A stretch of 64,000 nucleotides of DNA, from assembly GCA_009869945.1 (NCBI GenBank), contig WIXG01000006.1, positions 1 through 64,000 of the forward strand, in the 5' to 3' direction. Positions 60,906 through 64,000 of the stretch are shown here, in pieces. The translations under genes were made by a program, and so were the position numbers. Within the stretch, counting starts at the first letter, position 1. Every line of letters starts with the position of its first letter. The notes below the pieces were generated by a model. It had not been told where the DNA came from. It did not search any database and saw nothing but the letters and a program-made list of their open reading frames with translations. This stretch comes from Mesaphorura yosii. Lineage: Eukaryota; Arthropoda; Collembola; Poduromorpha; Tullbergiidae.

Positions 60906-63900
60906 GTAAGCAATTCTTTTGCAATCTATGACAGAAGCAGGCTGTTTGAATTGCAAAAGAGAAGCTACACAAGGTAGAATTCATCCTCCGCTTAACAAAC
61001 GGTAACGCATCTGTGTGTTTACTTATCCAATGGGGCTTCGGAGCTGCTTTCATTTGAGCACTTCAATTTCATCTCAAATTTAGCAATATTGCGAAATTGC
61101 AATTTTTATGTTTACAAAACACGAGCAAAGAAAATTCACTTTCCGCACTGCAAATAGTAATAGTCCGAGATAAGTTAAAATAAACGCTTTTGTAGAATTT
61201 GTATTCATGAGCATTAGCATTGTCGTCCCATCCGCCGTTGTCGCGTTCCCTGCAAAGCAGTTGTGAGATTCCATTCTGTTGGATTTTATTGTTGATTTTA
61301 CTTTATGCGCACATGGCACGGTGGCACACGAGTACACATCGTCTGAGGCCTGTTCTTTGCAAGAAAATGAGTTTTTCACTATGCAGACCCGCACAAGGTC
61401 GAGTGTACTTGTACCAAGATGAAATGCTAATGCCGTCAAACAGACATCTCGCACATAGCACTTTTATCACTCCATCGTTCGTCCGTATATCTAAAAGATG
61501 AGGATAGCAAGACAAATGAACGAGCTGCAGCATCTCAGCACAGAAACCACTTAACACAGATATTTTACAGTGCGTGCGGAGTCTGTGTCTGGGGACTGAG
61601 TTTGATCTTGGCTAAAGACTTGAAATTAAAATTGGAGTCTGTCTAATTTTTTCTGAAAAGCCGTCTCTACACTCTATGACTCTACACAACTAGCATTCTA
61701 AAGGGCACTGACGCTGTTTATAAAACTAATACTGACGGGCTGATTAATTAAAAGACTGCTACATTAATTGAAGTCTGTACTTGGACATGTTGACCAACTT
61801 CCTATTTTATGCCAAACGCGTGCATGTTTTGAATATGAAGCTGTCCGCCTGTATTACTCAACATGTCTTGTCAGTCAATCCCATCTCATCTATAATTATA
61901 TTGCAAATATGAAACATCCAGACACAAATGCAAGCATGCGTCGCAGTTGTTATTGTCAAATGCAAATTAATGGGCGCCGTTAATATTCCACGCAGCATAA
62001 TTTGTCAATGTTTGTTTTTGCGACTAATTTAGAATTATCTGCACACACTTTCATTGCGAAGGTCTCTTTGTCTGTTTCTCTGATGTTGATTATAAAAAGG
62101 TTCCGATTTATAAAGATGCTTTCAAAACACCAAAACACTTTTGCCTGTAGAAAGAAACATGCAAACTCTGCGAAATATCATGCATTCAGTGTCTTATGCG
62201 AAATACGAATCTAAGTCGATTCAAACTTCAGACATTCACAGAAACATCCGAGCTCAAATAGAATGTACGCAAGTGATATTCGTATATATTTTGTAAGATT
62301 TACGAACTAAGCGGCGACAGCCGTTGTTTACTTTTGCAGAGCTTAGTTGAGACCTGAAACTGAGACGCTGCAAAAAACGTAATTAAAATTGAAAGTTTGT
62401 TGAGGTATTATTGACGTCGACGTGCGAGGTGTAAATTTGGTTATTGTTTCTGCACGTTTTCAAAATTAAACTTTTTTGCACTCCAGTTCGCTGCTAAATT
62501 CACACGCGGAGGCAAATAAAGGTGAATCAAATTCGCGACTAGGAAAGCACAAGTCTAAGGTGCACTTAATATCATCATTTTTGCCATGCTATGCATAAAG
62601 TGTGAGCAAAGCGGCTTGGCAAAACGAGGGTGCGAATTCTCAATTGGAGGCAGGGGCTGTCAGGCTCAAATAATCATTCGACATGAACCTCATGCTCGGG
62701 TATAATTCTTTCTTGTGTTTAGTTCTTATGTACACGAATTCGTTAATCAATTTTCTCTCATTTAATTATAGCGGCACGAGTTGTCTGCGTTGTTATTCTA
62801 CTGCGCTAATGAGTTGTCATCAACTTATTGAGAATTATCTACTATTGTGTTCGAAGAATCATTGATTTATCGAGTACCACAAAAAGCACGCTACTTCGCG
62901 TGTGGTCGTCTGAAAACACGCATCACGTGGCGCCCCGAGTTTAATTTCGCGAATTTAAGTTAACACCGCACTTGTGTCTGGTGAGAAGTTGAGTAATCAC
63001 GAAAATGCATGACTAGGACTTATTATTCTGTGATTATTTGGCTAATCTGAGGAATCCGTTGTTATAAATCATTCACGTATACAAAGAATCAAAGGGCCAT
63101 TGTGTCCACGTTAGTATGTCACTTGCCTACTTGAATTGTGTTGCTGCGCAATCTTCGCCGCATCTTCACTTTTCGATTCATTTGAGATTCGGCAAACCTC
63201 TTCTTTTGTATTCTTTACTACCTGTCTATTGAATTGGAGTACTTTCAAGACTCTGACTGGGGTGCCTCTTTTTTCGTAAGACTGGTGATTTTTATGTTAT
63301 GTCATCCGCGAAGGCATTTGACATGAATAAACTGATTTAGCATAATAAAGATGATGTAAACAAGGATAAGGCACAGACGCAGCTTGCCCTTTCATCACAT
63401 CACAACAACGTAGATCAAATTTTAGTGGGTGCTTCTTCCCGGTTATGTGTACATTTCCTTTCGCTTATGACTTCTTAAATAACGGCCTGAATATTTTATG
63501 TTATGAAGCAAGAACTCTCGAGTGAATTGCACCATCATACCTCATTCATCGTAAACCTTCCATTTCGCATTCGCTTGTAGTTCACGATAATAATTCACGT
63601 AACCCGAGATCTGACGCGTACGTAATTAAAATATGGCCAACTTCTTTGACAATCATTGGTTGCCAGTTATATGCAAAAATGCTTCCAAATTGAAACCTTT
63701 TTCTGGATAAGGAAACAGATTGTCATCTGATATGTACAGTCGCCACATTATGACAAAGCGAATTTAATTACACGTTTCCTTTCAGCCACTGCGTAATGGA
63801 TGTCGAATGTCCTGATTATGTCAATATCTGAATCGAGTGCATTCGCCAAATAATTGAAAAGCGGCATAAAAGCTTTAATAATAAGTGACGATGATTGGAT

Positions 63901-64000
63901 TGGATTTGCGGAAACAATAAAACTAATCTCAATCGCAACCTTTAAAAAGTGCAAGTACATGCGTGTAATTGAAAGGAGTAATAAGGAAACGAAACTAAGT
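60906..64000. other. Right-edge stretch, probably an intron
   Basis: Follows the donor of the preceding exon and has no supported coding exon to the window edge. Frames at 61080-61454 (-), 61220-61501 (+) and 62002-62214 (+) look random. Consistent with a first intron of more than 3 kb. Confidence 0.4.

Noticed and set aside
1..64000. CRISPR arrays, prophage, insertion sequences, operons, tRNA or rRNA genes
   Set aside because: The window is intron-bearing animal DNA. I saw no regularly spaced repeats, no transposase or reverse transcriptase frames, and no sequence I could fold confidently into a tRNA by eye; a tRNAscan and RepeatMasker run would settle the remainder.

Overview
The window is nuclear DNA from an animal, most likely an arthropod. 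I infer this from multi-exon genes with GT-AG introns (many only 50-95 bp), an arthropod-like TCAGT initiator, a roughly 40% GC composition, large gene-poor gaps and metazoan protein families. A springtail-like or other basal hexapod/pancrustacean is my guess, not something the sequence proves. Most reading frames in the gaps are short random frames. Many apparent starts are TTG/GTG, so gene starts and exon ends below were re-derived from splice sites with phase checks.

Minus-strand half (1-22.3 kb). Two exons of an unidentified His/Gln/Asn-rich nuclear-type protein lie at 989-3385, and the gene runs off the left edge. An intronless Tudor-domain gene of the germline/piRNA type is at 9159-11858. 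A large 23-exon gene at 13917-22117 encodes a secreted protein of about 2,200 residues: a signal peptide, EAR-like beta-propeller repeats, a coiled coil, a long array of about 60-residue 'NG' repeats, and a second EAR-like block. This is the least described thing in the window. Its architecture loosely recalls the insect eggshell group Nasrat/Polehole/Closca, but that link is untested.

Middle (22.3-35.4 kb). About 13 kb hold no gene I can support.

Plus-strand half (35.4-64 kb). An actin-binding LIM protein gene (abLIM/Unc-115 type) spans 35405-44080. It has four LIM domains, a C-terminal villin headpiece, two alternative first coding exons, and two sister exons (42713-42819 and 43074-43174) that look mutually exclusive. 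A three-exon HHEX homeobox gene spans 48214-56438 with a 6.5-kb first intron. A seven-exon secreted Sec14/CRAL-TRIO protein gene is at 57662-58919. A single exon with a hydrophobic signal/anchor segment at 60262-60905 appears to start a gene that leaves the right edge.

The genes are not an operon. The functional themes are two developmental regulators (HHEX and the left-edge gene), one cytoskeletal adaptor (abLIM), one germline factor (Tudor) and two secreted proteins. The Tudor and giant secreted genes are adjacent on the same strand and could share ovarian expression, which is speculation.
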